Shown: piece after piece, positions 25,664 to 33,747 of the stretch
Numbering within the stretch: the stretch's first letter is position 1
How the letters are laid out: each line of letters starts with the position of its first letter
Origin: Labilithrix luteola
GTDB taxonomy: Bacteria; Myxococcota_A; Polyangia; Polyangiales; Polyangiaceae
Reading direction: 5' to 3'
Assembly: GCF_001263205.1 (NCBI RefSeq)
Contig: NZ_CP012333.1
Location: forward strand, 1,426,001 to 1,490,000
Length of the DNA: 64,000 bases
The notes under the pieces: model-generated
What the model was told of the DNA's origin: nothing
Database searches by the model: none
Seen by the model: the letters and a program-made list of their open reading frames with translations, nothing else
Made by a program: the position numbers and the translations under genes

Positions 25664-26284
25664 ATGCGGCACGCACGATGGCTCCTCGGCGCCTGCGCCC
25701 TCCACGGAACCATGATGTGGGGCGGGCACGGCTCGGCGTGCATGAACGTGGTCGAACGCCAGCTCACGCCCGTCGAACAAATACTCGTGGCGGAAAACGA
25801 GCTCGAGAACGGAAAGACCGGCGAGGTGATTTCGCGCGTGCGCGCCCAGTTCCCGAACGTGCGTGAGCTCGGCCCCAAGGCGCCGCCACTCGCACGAAGA
25901 GCGCTTCGTCTCTTCGCTCTTGCCCTCGTCCGCGCCGACGGGCGACTCGACGGCCAACTCGGGTGGACGCGCTGGGCCAACCTCGAGTGGGCCGTGCAGA
26001 CGCTGGAGGAGCTCGACGCGTTACGTCCGAACGAGCCGCGATCGCAGGCCGACCTCGCCGAAGCGCGCATCTACCTCTCGAGGACTCGCGCCGAAGGCGT
26101 GCGCGTCCTCGAAGATCTGGATCGGCGAGACTTGCTCGGGAGCCCGTTCGCCTATCGCGCTCTGGCCCGTGCACGCCGTGTGTCGGGCGACGATGGCGGT
26201 GCCCAGGCCGCGCTCCGCCGATGCGCGATGATGAGCACCGACAAACTTCGCTGCTCGGCCGGCCGCTGGGACGATCCAACGTAG
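25664..26284 (+). CDS. Secreted TPR-like protein, unknown function
   Basis: The 206-residue protein has a signal-like N-terminus (RWLLGACALHGTMMWGGHGS, then ACMN, where the Cys could be lipidated). A helical repeat region follows: VEQILVAENELENGKTGEVI, LARRALRLFALALVRADGRL and WAVQTLEELDALRPNEPRSQ, consistent with TPR-type helices. The C-terminus contains two Cys. ATG 25664 is the first start that gives an export signal; the frame is open far upstream as shadow of the SDR gene. It ends 99 nt before the J-domain gene and may be unrelated to it. Confidence 0.6.
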   Translation: MRHARWLLGACALHGTMMWGGHGSACMNVVERQLTPVEQILVAENELENGKTGEVISRVRAQFPNVRELGPKAPPLARRALRLFALALVRADGRLDGQLGWTRWANLEWAVQTLEELDALRPNEPRSQADLAEARIYLSRTRAEGVRVLEDLDRRDLLGSPFAYRALARARRVSGDDGGAQAALRRCAMMSTDKLRCSAGRWDDPT

Positions 26285-26349
26285 ACGCGCTCGGGCAACG
26301 GTCGTGCCACGGGGAGCAGATAGACGACCATTTACCCAACAAAGAGTCA

Positions 26350-26377
26350 TTGACACTTTTTCGAGCCGCCCTACTTT
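26350..26377 (+). promoter_or_regulatory. Candidate sigma-70 promoter of the J-pseudokinase operon
   Basis: A perfect -35 TTGACA stands at 26350-26355. With 16-bp spacing, a weak -10 TACTTT follows at 26372-26377, in a locally AT-rich stretch. A start point would fall at or near the GTG at 26384, so the transcript could be leaderless. The -35 match is strong and the -10 poor. Confidence 0.4.
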
Positions 26378-26383
26378 CGTGGC

Positions 26384-27505
26384 GTGGTCGACACCATTCA
26401 CGAGGACACCGCGGACCTGACTGCCATCGCCCGTAGGATCGGCTCCGTGGCGTGCCCGGAGGAGCTCTTCGGGCCGCTCGACGGTTCCGCCGCAGACCAG
26501 TGCCGGCAGCTCTCGACGACGTACCGTCGCCTGGTCGCCGTGGTCCACCCCGATCGGAACCGGGCCTCGGACGCCGCGACCGCCCATGCTGCCTTCGTCG
26601 AGCTGACGCGCCTGCGCGACCTCGCCGAGGCCAAGATTCACGCAGGAACCTACGGCGACCGAAACGCCCTGACCATCGTGCGAGGGCGACGTCGTACGTA
26701 CACGGTGGGCGCGCAATTCGCGACCGGAGACCTGTGCGACCTCTACGTCTGCACCTCGGAAGCCAAGGAGCGCGTCGTCCTCAAGCTGGCGATGAGCGCC
26801 GACGACTCCGACCTCGTCGCGGCCGAGGCCGAGGTCCTGCGTCGTCTCTACCCGGCTCGCGAAGAGGAAAAGGGATTCTATCGCTATCTCCCTCGCTTGC
26901 TCGAAGCGGTGGTCCTCGAGAACGATCGGACACGCCGGCGGGCCAACGTCTTGTCGCTCCACGACGATCACGTCTCGGCCGCCGAAGCGCTGTCTGCGCA
27001 TCCCGATGGCCTCGACTTTCGCGACGTCGCCTGGATGACCAAGCGTCTGCTCGCAGCACTCGGCTTCGTACATCGCAAGGGCGTCGTGCACGGCGCCGTC
27101 CTTCCACCTCACCTGCTCGTGCATCCGATCACGCACGGCGCACGATTGGTCGATTGGTGTTACGCGCAGGAGCGTGGTTCGCGCGTTCGCGCCATCAACA
27201 GCGCGTATCGCTCGCTCTATGCACCGGAGATCCTGCGCAAGGAGCCGGTCTCGGCGGCGACCGACATCTACATGGCCGCGGCGACGACGGTGACGCTCCT
27301 CGGTGGTGACGCCGCCGGTCGGACGCTGCCGGATCGCGTTCCCGGGCCCGTCCGGCGCTTCTTCCTGACGTGCCTCGCGCCCTCGCCCGCGCGGCGCCCC
27401 GACGATGCTTGGAAACTACACGAAGAGCTCGACGAGCTGCTCGCGCGCGTAGTCGGCAAGCGCCGATACCGCCCGCTGGACGTGCCGTCGCGCGCGCGTC
27501 CCTGA
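26384..27505 (+). CDS. J-domain/pseudokinase fusion protein
   Basis: The 373-residue protein starts at GTG 26384. Residues about 25-88 form a J domain with the HPD motif at 55-57 (YRRLVAVVHPDRNRAS), which stimulates Hsp70 ATPase. Residues about 98-365 form a protein-kinase fold: Lys134 in VVLKLA, Glu in AAEAEVLRRL, then HGAVLPPHLL at 236-245 where active kinases have HRDLKPEN, DWC (257-259) for DFG, APE (280-282) and TDIYMAAA. The catalytic Asp and the metal-binding Asn of the loop are gone, so it is predicted catalytically dead or very unusual. It is the first gene of a three-gene set with a vWA protein and a PurA-like enzyme. The fusion suggests a chaperone-linked scaffold. Confidence 0.85.
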   Translation: MVDTIHEDTADLTAIARRIGSVACPEELFGPLDGSAADQCRQLSTTYRRLVAVVHPDRNRASDAATAHAAFVELTRLRDLAEAKIHAGTYGDRNALTIVRGRRRTYTVGAQFATGDLCDLYVCTSEAKERVVLKLAMSADDSDLVAAEAEVLRRLYPAREEEKGFYRYLPRLLEAVVLENDRTRRRANVLSLHDDHVSAAEALSAHPDGLDFRDVAWMTKRLLAALGFVHRKGVVHGAVLPPHLLVHPITHGARLVDWCYAQERGSRVRAINSAYRSLYAPEILRKEPVSAATDIYMAAATTVTLLGGDAAGRTLPDRVPGPVRRFFLTCLAPSPARRPDDAWKLHEELDELLARVVGKRRYRPLDVPSRARP

Positions 27506-27555
27506 CTTCGATTCGATTCGTTCGAAACCAACCAAACAAGAGAGGAGGCACACCC

Positions 27556-28551
27556 ATGGGTGGCAGCCGCTGGAGCGACGATTTCTACAAAGATCGTGAA
27601 GACGACCGCACGCGCACCGGAAAGAGCGCGTTCGACTACGACGTTCGACTCAAGGCTGATCCGCGCGCGAAGAAGGTCGCGCACCCCAAGATGAGCCCGC
27701 ACGGCGTCACGCGGGAGTCCCGTGACTCCGATGCCCACCCCGAGTCGGTGGCCATCGGCGTGGTCTTCGACGTCACGGGCTCGATGGGAAACATCCCCGT
27801 GGAGCTCCAGAAGAAGCTTCCGCAGCTGATGGGACTCCTGCTGCGCAAGGGGTACGTGAAGGATCCACAGATCCTCTTCGGTGCCGTCGGCGATTACTTC
27901 GCCGATCGCGTTCCGCTGCAGATCGGGCAGTTCGAGAGCGGCATCGAGATGGACGACGATCTCGGACGCCTCTTCCTCGAAGGAGGAGGTGGTGGGTCGT
28001 TCGAGGAGAGCTACCAGAACGCGCTCTACTTCTTCGCTCGACACACGACGATCGACTGCTTCGAGAAACGTGGCAAGAAGGGCTACCTCTTTCTCATCGG
28101 CGACGAGATGCCGTATGCGCGCTCGACACGAGAAGAGATCGAACGACTGATCGGCGACAGCATCCCTCGCGACATTCCGGTCGACGAGATCATCCGCGAG
28201 GCGCGCGAGAAGTACCACGTGTTCTTCGTCATCCCGCGAGGAGCGAGCCATGGCACGGACCCCAAGCTGCACAAGCGCTGGTCGACGCTGCTCGGCGAAC
28301 AGAACGTCATCATGCTCGACGAGCCGGACGGCGTCTGCGAAGCGATCGGTGTCGCGATCGGCCTGATCGAGGGAACGGCGAACGTCGATGCCATCGAAGA
28401 CGACCTCGCCGACTTCGGCACGAAGACGAAGACAGCCTCGGCCGTCGCAACGGCGCTGGCTCCTCTCGCGCGCGCGGTAAGCACCACCACGACATCGAAG
28501 ACGAATCTCCCGGAAAAACGCGGCCGCGCGGCCGGTGTCGAGAGGTTGTGA
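27556..28551 (+). CDS. vWA-domain protein of the J-pseudokinase operon
   Basis: The 331-residue protein has a vWA fold whose metal site is intact at 72-76 (FDVTGSMGNIP, DxTxS). Conserved-looking blocks follow: GAVGDYFADRVPLQIGQFES, the Gly-rich FLEGGGGGSFEESYQNALYF and FLIGDEMPYARSTREEIERL. It is soluble, with a polar N-terminus (DDFYKDREDDRTRTGKSAFD). The ATG at 27556 follows a good AGAGGAGG site. vWA domains mediate metal-dependent protein contacts and often accompany ATPases or kinases. It starts 50 nt after the pseudokinase gene and its TGA overlaps the PurA-like start by one base, so the three are translated together. Confidence 0.88.
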   Translation: MGGSRWSDDFYKDREDDRTRTGKSAFDYDVRLKADPRAKKVAHPKMSPHGVTRESRDSDAHPESVAIGVVFDVTGSMGNIPVELQKKLPQLMGLLLRKGYVKDPQILFGAVGDYFADRVPLQIGQFESGIEMDDDLGRLFLEGGGGGSFEESYQNALYFFARHTTIDCFEKRGKKGYLFLIGDEMPYARSTREEIERLIGDSIPRDIPVDEIIREAREKYHVFFVIPRGASHGTDPKLHKRWSTLLGEQNVIMLDEPDGVCEAIGVAIGLIEGTANVDAIEDDLADFGTKTKTASAVATALAPLARAVSTTTTSKTNLPEKRGRAAGVERL

Positions 28552-29954
28552 TGACCAGGGTGGTGCTGATCGGCGGACTCGGATTCGGTGACGAAGGCAA
28601 GGGAACGACCGTCGACTGGCTCGCACGCCGAGCCCCCACGTCGCTGGTCGTGCGTTACAACGGCGGCGCGCAGGCGGCGCACAACGTCGTCGCCGATCGG
28701 CACCACACCTTCGCTCAGTTCGGAAGCGGCACGTTCGCGGGCGTGCCGACATTCCTCTCGCGATACGTGCTCGTCAACCCCATCTCGGCGCTGGCTGAGG
28801 CAAGGCATCTCGTCGAGGTGGGCATTCCCTCCCCCTTCGAGCTCCTGTTCGTCGACGAGAACGCCCTCGTCACGACGCCCTTTCAGATCGCCATGAATCG
28901 CCTGCGCGAGATGACTCGCACGGGACGTCACGGCAGTTGCGGCATGGGCATCGGCGAGACCATGCAAGACTCACTCGAAGACGCCGAGCCGCTTCGTGTG
29001 GGCGATCTGCGAAGCCCCTCGCTCGTTCGCGAGAAACTCGAACGACTCCGAGCGAAGAAGCTCGAGTCACTAGCAAGGCTCACGCCGCCGAGCTCCGCGT
29101 CGAGCGCGCGCGAGCGACGGCTTCTCGAAGCGCCGGATACGATTCCACGTTGCCTCGAAGCCTTCGCGGACTTCGTACGGCTCGCGAACCTCGACGACGG
29201 CTCGCGACTCGACACAGCGCTGCGTAGCTCCGAACAGGTCTTGTTCGAGGGCGCTCAGGGCGTGCTGCTGGATCAGGACTTCGGTTTCCAGCCGCACACC
29301 ACGTGGACGAACATCACCTTCGACAACACCCATGCCTTGCTCGACGAGCGAGGATTTCGAGGGGACGTGACGCGCCTCGGCGTACTTCGTGCGTATGCGA
29401 CGCGACACGGGGCGGGTCCGTTCGTGACCGAGGATCCAGCGATGGACGCGCTCTCGGCCCACGATCACAACCGCACCGGCGAATGGCAAGGCTCCTTCCG
29501 AAGCGGAGCGTTCGACCTCGTGACGGCCCGCTACGCGCTGGACGTCGTGGGCGGCGTGGACGGCCTCGTCGTCACGAACCTCGATCGGATCGCCCTGGCC
29601 GAGCGCGCCGAGGCCGTTCCGGTCGCGGTGGCGTACGAGAACGTGCCAGCCGAATACTTCGTGTCGAACGAGCGCATTCGTGTCCGGCGGCCCTTCGACC
29701 TCTCCCATCAGGAAGGGCTCACGAAGGCGATGTTCGACGCGCGCGCGGTCTACGAGACCTTCGATGCGCGGAGCCCCCTCGCTTATGCGCGCGAGCTCGC
29801 GATGCGACTCGGTACGTCGCTCGACGGGGCGTCGTTCGGACCTCGCGCGGGTGACAAGGTGGTGGTTACCCGGTCGAGCGATGCCCCTTCGAGATTCACG
29901 CGCACGGCGGTGGGCTTGAGCCCTGCAAACGCCACTTCGAACGAGGTGACGTGA
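28551..29954 (+). CDS. Divergent adenylosuccinate synthetase (PurA-like)
   Basis: The 467-residue protein is a clear PurA-superfamily member. GDEGKG (13-18) provides the catalytic Asp, and VRYNGGAQAAHNVV carries the catalytic His at 44. EGAQGVLL (233-240), TRHGAGPFVTED (284-295) and TNLD (342-345) follow in order. Key departures from housekeeping PurA are seen: the loop that binds aspartate (TTTGRRR in E. coli) reads RTGEWQGSFR, the Lys of TKLD is Asn, and the IMP-side loop reads DFGFQPHTTWTN. It therefore probably makes a different product or acts in signalling; it is unlikely to be the purine-pathway enzyme. PurA-like enzymes with altered substrates exist in phages (PurZ). It overlaps an antisense gene by 172 nt at its end. 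Confidence 0.87.
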   Translation: MTRVVLIGGLGFGDEGKGTTVDWLARRAPTSLVVRYNGGAQAAHNVVADRHHTFAQFGSGTFAGVPTFLSRYVLVNPISALAEARHLVEVGIPSPFELLFVDENALVTTPFQIAMNRLREMTRTGRHGSCGMGIGETMQDSLEDAEPLRVGDLRSPSLVREKLERLRAKKLESLARLTPPSSASSARERRLLEAPDTIPRCLEAFADFVRLANLDDGSRLDTALRSSEQVLFEGAQGVLLDQDFGFQPHTTWTNITFDNTHALLDERGFRGDVTRLGVLRAYATRHGAGPFVTEDPAMDALSAHDHNRTGEWQGSFRSGAFDLVTARYALDVVGGVDGLVVTNLDRIALAERAEAVPVAVAYENVPAEYFVSNERIRVRRPFDLSHQEGLTKAMFDARAVYETFDARSPLAYARELAMRLGTSLDGASFGPRAGDKVVVTRSSDAPSRFTRTAVGLSPANATSNEVT

Positions 29955-31396
29955 AGGAGGACGAGACGGCCGATCGCGACGACGCGCTGCCCGAGCGAGA
30001 ACGAAGGCGAGAGCGCGACGTTCGAGGCCTCGCCCAGCACCGAGCCCGGGCGGCCCTCACCGGCGGGATCGTGGAAGACGTTCCCCTGCACGACGAGCGA
30101 GTCGATGCGCTCGATCGACACCTTGGCGTCGCGCGCATTGCGTGCAACCGTGCTCTCGACTTGCGCCACGGAGAGCCGAACGTCGATCGAGAGCAGCCCC
30201 AGGTGCTCGAGACCGAAGCTGCGCTTCCCACTCTCGCGCGGCTCTTCGGGCTCCTCTTGCTCGCGAGCGAGCCGCGCGCTCGGCAGGACGGCAAGCCTCA
30301 CGCGATTGCGTTCGGCGAGCGCGACGTCGGCTGGCGATAGATCCCAGATGACGATGGGCTTGCCGCGACCGCGCGTGGGAAGGAGCGGAATTCCGCGTTC
30401 GAGAACCAGCGCTCGATCGCGCACGGAGAAATCCAGGAGTGAATTCTCGAGCGTCGCCAGATCGCTCTCGAGCGCGCGATAGTCGATCGTCCCGAGCTCC
30501 ACGGGCACGCGCAGTCGATGCGTGGCTTTGCGATGCCCGAGAATCGGCACCGTGAGATCGACGTCGACGTCGACGTCGACATTGCCGGCGACGCGATCGA
30601 GCGTGGTCCACGACACCCAGGGTGTCCTGGGCACCTGCGAGGCACGCGGGCGCTCGCTCCGGCGAGACGCCGGTGCAGCCCCGACCTCCGAGAAGAGATC
30701 CGCCGTCACCTCGGCCGAGGCAACGGAGGCGTGCGCGAGCGTGAGACCTCCCGACGCGAACGCGACGTCGTCCGCCACGAAGCCATGGGCGCGAATGCGC
30801 GTTTTTCCTGCGTCGAATCGAAGCGCCGAGGCCTTGATTGACTCGGCACCGAGACGGAAGCCTGGCTTTCCCCAACCGATTGCGATGCGTGTCCCCGCGA
30901 GCAGCTCGACGGAGAGAGCGACGTTCCCGGTCCGCAATTCGAACGACTCGATCTCGACGATGTCGCCGGAGACCTGGCTCGCCTCGTCCCCGATGGACAG
31001 ACGGAAGCCATGCACGCGAATCGTGCCGCGAAGCTCGAGCTCCCCGATGCCGAGAGCGAATCCTCGTAGCTCGACGGAGGGCGATCGCAAATCCAGCGCG
31101 AAATGCCCGGGGCGCTGCTCGAGCGACATTTCGACGTTCGCGAGACGCGTTCCCTCTCCCGCCTCGACGAGAACGGTGCCGAGCGCGAGGTGAGCCGCAT
31201 CGAGCAGAAGGGCCGCGGCGCGCACCTCTTCGAGTCGAAGGGTACCGCCCTCGCGTACCAGGGTTCCAGCCAGCCCCTCGGCCGCGCGCACGAGCGCCCT
31301 TCGTACGCGCGACGGATCGGGGGCATCGGGCTGCTCGGGCTGCTCGAGATCGAGCGCCAGCATCCGCGCATCGAGGCCGGCCAGAGAGATCCGCAT
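29783..31396 (-). CDS. AsmA-like repetitive beta-rich protein, unknown function
   Basis: The protein of about 537 residues (start ATG 31396, MRISLAGLDARMLALDLEQ; alternatives up to 31504) is made of alternating strands. Their pattern repeats every 15-25 residues: VEMSLEQRPGHFALDL, PSVELRGFALGIGELELRGT and LALVLERGIPLL. This resembles the long beta-groove of AsmA/TamB-type proteins, though no diagnostic motif is visible and no signal peptide is clear. It contains the repeat VDVDVDVD at the centre. The 3' end overlaps the PurA-like gene by 172 nt on the other strand, an unusually long overlap. It lies downstream of a histidine kinase on the same strand. Function unknown. Confidence 0.55.
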   Translation of the reverse strand: MRISLAGLDARMLALDLEQPEQPDAPDPSRVRRALVRAAEGLAGTLVREGGTLRLEEVRAAALLLDAAHLALGTVLVEAGEGTRLANVEMSLEQRPGHFALDLRSPSVELRGFALGIGELELRGTIRVHGFRLSIGDEASQVSGDIVEIESFELRTGNVALSVELLAGTRIAIGWGKPGFRLGAESIKASALRFDAGKTRIRAHGFVADDVAFASGGLTLAHASVASAEVTADLFSEVGAAPASRRSERPRASQVPRTPWVSWTTLDRVAGNVDVDVDVDLTVPILGHRKATHRLRVPVELGTIDYRALESDLATLENSLLDFSVRDRALVLERGIPLLPTRGRGKPIVIWDLSPADVALAERNRVRLAVLPSARLAREQEEPEEPRESGKRSFGLEHLGLLSIDVRLSVAQVESTVARNARDAKVSIERIDSLVVQGNVFHDPAGEGRPGSVLGEASNVALSPSFSLGQRVVAIGRLVLLHVTSFEVAFAGLKPTAVRVNLEGASLDRVTTTLSPARGPNDAPSSDVPSRIASSRA

Positions 31397-31484
31397 CGCA
31401 TCCATCATGGCACGATCGGCAGATCGAGCCATGCGGATGCCTACGGGCCGAGCTCGCCCCGTGCGAGACGGAAAGTCCCGACCT

Positions 31485-32699
31485 TCACGCCACACACGAG
31501 ACATCTCGCGGCTCTCTTGGAAGCGTGACGGTGAACGTGGTGCCTTCCCTCGCGGACGAATCGGCCCTCACGCTCCCGCCGTGGGCACGGGCAATCTCCG
31601 ACACGATGAAAAGTCCCAGGCCGAGCCCTTTTTGAGGCTCACCCTCGCTCCCCCGATAGAACGGGTGGAAGAGACGCGGGAGAACGTCCGCGCGAATCGG
31701 CGTTCCCGAGTTGTGGACGGTCAGGGACAACTTGTCCGGCAGCAATCGAATCACCACGTCCACGGGCTCCTTCCCATCGCTATGGTCGATGGCGTTGGTG
31801 ACGAGGTTCGAAACGAGTTGTTCGATGCGTTGGCGATCACAAACGACCTGGCCATTGCCCTCGACCGAAAGGCGCACGCTCCTGTTCGGATGGCTGCTCG
31901 TGATTTCGTCGATCAAATGGCGAACGGGCGCCTCGAGATCGGGCACCCTGCTCGTCTCGAGCGTCATCCCGCCGGCCAGGCGACCTCGCGCCAGGTCGAG
32001 CATCGCGTTCACCAGAAGCTCGATGCGTCGCGCGCTCTTGCCGATCCGCTCGACCGTCATTCGCGGCACGTCGGCCAGCACGTGACGCGAGAGGAGCTGC
32101 GCTCCCATCGCAATCGACGAGAGCGGATTTCGCAGGTCGTGGCCGAGGACCGCGATGAACTGTTCACGCAGCTCCGCCGTGACGCGCGCTTCGGCCAAGG
32201 CCGCCGCACTCTGAGCGTGCACATCCTCGGCTTCGAGTTGGGCGGCGAGAAGCTCCGTGAAGAGCTTCATCATCCCCACGATCTTCGTCTCCCGCAGCTC
32301 CGCGGGCTTGATGTCCATCGCGCACAGCGTTCCGAAGATCTCGCCGCTCTTCAGGATGATCGGCATCGCGATGTAGCTCTCGAGCCGGAAGTGGAGAAGC
32401 GCCGGGTGCCGGCAATACTGCGGCTCGTTGGTCGCCTGCTCGATGATGATCGGCTCGCGCTCCGCCTGGACGCGCGAACACAACGTCCAGCCGACGTCGA
32501 GCACGTCGCCGATGCGCAGTCCGAGGCCGAGTTCGTCCCGCACGGCACACGCGGTCCACGACGTCGCGGTGACTCTAGCGATGACGGCGAAACGCATCCC
32601 CGTCGCTTCGGTCACGACCTGAAGAATGTTCGGCACCGCGCTGACGCGGGCGACGGCCTCGATGTCTCTCGCGGCAGACGTCGTCATTGGCTTTCTCAC
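31485..32699 (-). CDS. GAF-domain sensor histidine kinase
   Basis: The 404-residue soluble kinase has a GAF domain at about 20-155 (FAVIARVTATSWTACAVRDE, HPALLHFRLESYIAMPI, GTLCAMDIKP). A HisKA helix carries the phosphorylated His at about 187 (FIAVLGHDLRNPLSS). The ATPase domain follows (VSNLVTNAIDHSDG N-box, then GLGLGLFIVSEIARAHGGSV). There is no transmembrane helix, so it should sense an internal ligand or light via GAF. No cognate response regulator is nearby, so it is an orphan. An in-frame start at 32687 is an alternative. Confidence 0.92.
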   Translation of the reverse strand: MRKPMTTSAARDIEAVARVSAVPNILQVVTEATGMRFAVIARVTATSWTACAVRDELGLGLRIGDVLDVGWTLCSRVQAEREPIIIEQATNEPQYCRHPALLHFRLESYIAMPIILKSGEIFGTLCAMDIKPAELRETKIVGMMKLFTELLAAQLEAEDVHAQSAAALAEARVTAELREQFIAVLGHDLRNPLSSIAMGAQLLSRHVLADVPRMTVERIGKSARRIELLVNAMLDLARGRLAGGMTLETSRVPDLEAPVRHLIDEITSSHPNRSVRLSVEGNGQVVCDRQRIEQLVSNLVTNAIDHSDGKEPVDVVIRLLPDKLSLTVHNSGTPIRADVLPRLFHPFYRGSEGEPQKGLGLGLFIVSEIARAHGGSVRADSSAREGTTFTVTLPREPRDVSCVA

Positions 32700-32790
32700 T
32701 TAGCGCCCCACGTGGGGCAAGGTGAGAAAACTTCTACTCGCGCTCGCGCGGTGCCGAGAGCTCGCGACTCGCAGTCGCTCGTTCAGTCGA

Positions 32791-33090
32791 TCACTTCGCG
32801 CGTCTTACCTGGGCACGACGTGCACGAGCTTCCGGCGTGCGAGTGGCCCGCCCCGACCGAAGGACGAGATTCGTATCCGCCTTGATGTGATTGGCACTTT
32901 TGCGCGTCGACTTGCGCGACGGGCGTTTGCCCTTCGCCGACACCTCGAGAGCATAGGAGGCCTTCTTCGCGACGCGAGCATCGTCGTGATGCACCGCAGC
33001 CTTTCGTTGCGCGAGCTTGCGCGCCTTTTGCGGCTTCACCACGCCAGTACGCTCGGATTGGGCCCTTCTAGCTTCCGATCGGGTCGCCAT
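32791..33090 (-). CDS. Small basic protein with Lys/Arg/Ser-rich motifs
   Basis: The 99-residue protein starts at ATG 33090 behind a strong AGGAGG, 8 nt upstream. It is very basic (MATRSEARRAQSERTG, KPQKARKLAQRKAAV), with the C-terminal motif RPSRKSTRKSANHIKADTNL, recognisable from many small proteins of unknown function in Proteobacteria and Myxococcota. A nucleic-acid-binding or RNA-chaperone-like role fits its charge, but that is inference. The gene is divergent from the universal stress protein. Confidence 0.72.
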   Translation of the reverse strand: MATRSEARRAQSERTGVVKPQKARKLAQRKAAVHHDDARVAKKASYALEVSAKGKRPSRKSTRKSANHIKADTNLVLRSGRATRTPEARARRAQVRRAK

Positions 33091-33220
33091 CGTTTGCCTC
33101 CTATTCGTGTTTTCACGTTCGGCCGACCACGTGCGTTCGTGACGGCCTCTGGTGAGGCGAGACGGTCGCAACGTTCGTTCCACCGTCCGCGAAAAGGGCG
33201 GCAAGGGGCTGACGTCTGCT

Positions 33221-33236
33221 TGGCCTCTTCCTTGCG
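33221..33236 (+). promoter_or_regulatory. Possible sigma-54 promoter before the universal stress gene
   Basis: TGGCCTCTTCCTTGCG has GG and GC ten bases apart and matches TGGC/TTGC. A start point would fall about 3 nt before the ATG at 33249, leaving no leader. Treat it as a weak candidate. Confidence 0.3.
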
Positions 33237-33248
33237 TGCGTCCGGAGA

Positions 33249-33740
33249 ATGAAGCTCGAACACATCCTCGTCCCTGTCGACTTCGGGGATTCGTCGCGAC
33301 GCGCGGAGGAGTACGCGATCGCCCTCGCTTCGAAGTTCGGTTCGCGGATCACCTTGCTCCACGTGTGGTCCGTTCCAACGCCGAGCTACGCAGAAACTGC
33401 GCTCGTGCCCCTCGATGCGATCGAGACCGCGGCCAAAGAGATGCTCGAGACGGTCTATACGCGCATCCGGGACGTCTACCCCAGATGCGAAGCCGTGCTC
33501 GAGGCAGGCGCCGCGTGGGATCGGATCGTGGACGCCGCCGAAAAGCTCGACGCCGACCTCATCGTCATCGGCACGCACGGGCGGCGAGGCGTTCCGCGCT
33601 TCTTCCTTGGCAGCGTCGCCGAGAAGGTGGTCCGCCTCTCGCCAATCCCCGTGCTGACGATCGGCCCCGAGCGGGCGGAGGACAAGCACGACAAGCGCAA
33701 CGACCGCGACAAGCGCAACGAGCACGCCCCGCTGCGCTGA
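33249..33740 (+). CDS. Universal stress protein (UspA family)
   Basis: The 163-residue protein begins with the family N-terminus MKLEHILVPVDFGDSSRRAE. It has the ATP-binding signature GTHGRRGVPRFFLGSVAEKV at 108-127, so it belongs to the ATP-binding class. The C-terminal tail has the repeats DKHDKRNDRDKRNEH, which are not part of the fold. GGAG lies 4-7 nt before the ATG. It faces the DUF-type gene at 33748 tail to tail with 7 nt between. Confidence 0.93.
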   Translation: MKLEHILVPVDFGDSSRRAEEYAIALASKFGSRITLLHVWSVPTPSYAETALVPLDAIETAAKEMLETVYTRIRDVYPRCEAVLEAGAAWDRIVDAAEKLDADLIVIGTHGRRGVPRFFLGSVAEKVVRLSPIPVLTIGPERAEDKHDKRNDRDKRNEHAPLR

Positions 33741-33747
33741 CCGTTTG

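Noticed and set aside
32885..32905. TTGGCAC...TTGCGC as sigma-54 promoter
   Set aside because: It lies inside the coding sequence of the small basic protein on the other strand, with no gene start positioned to use it.
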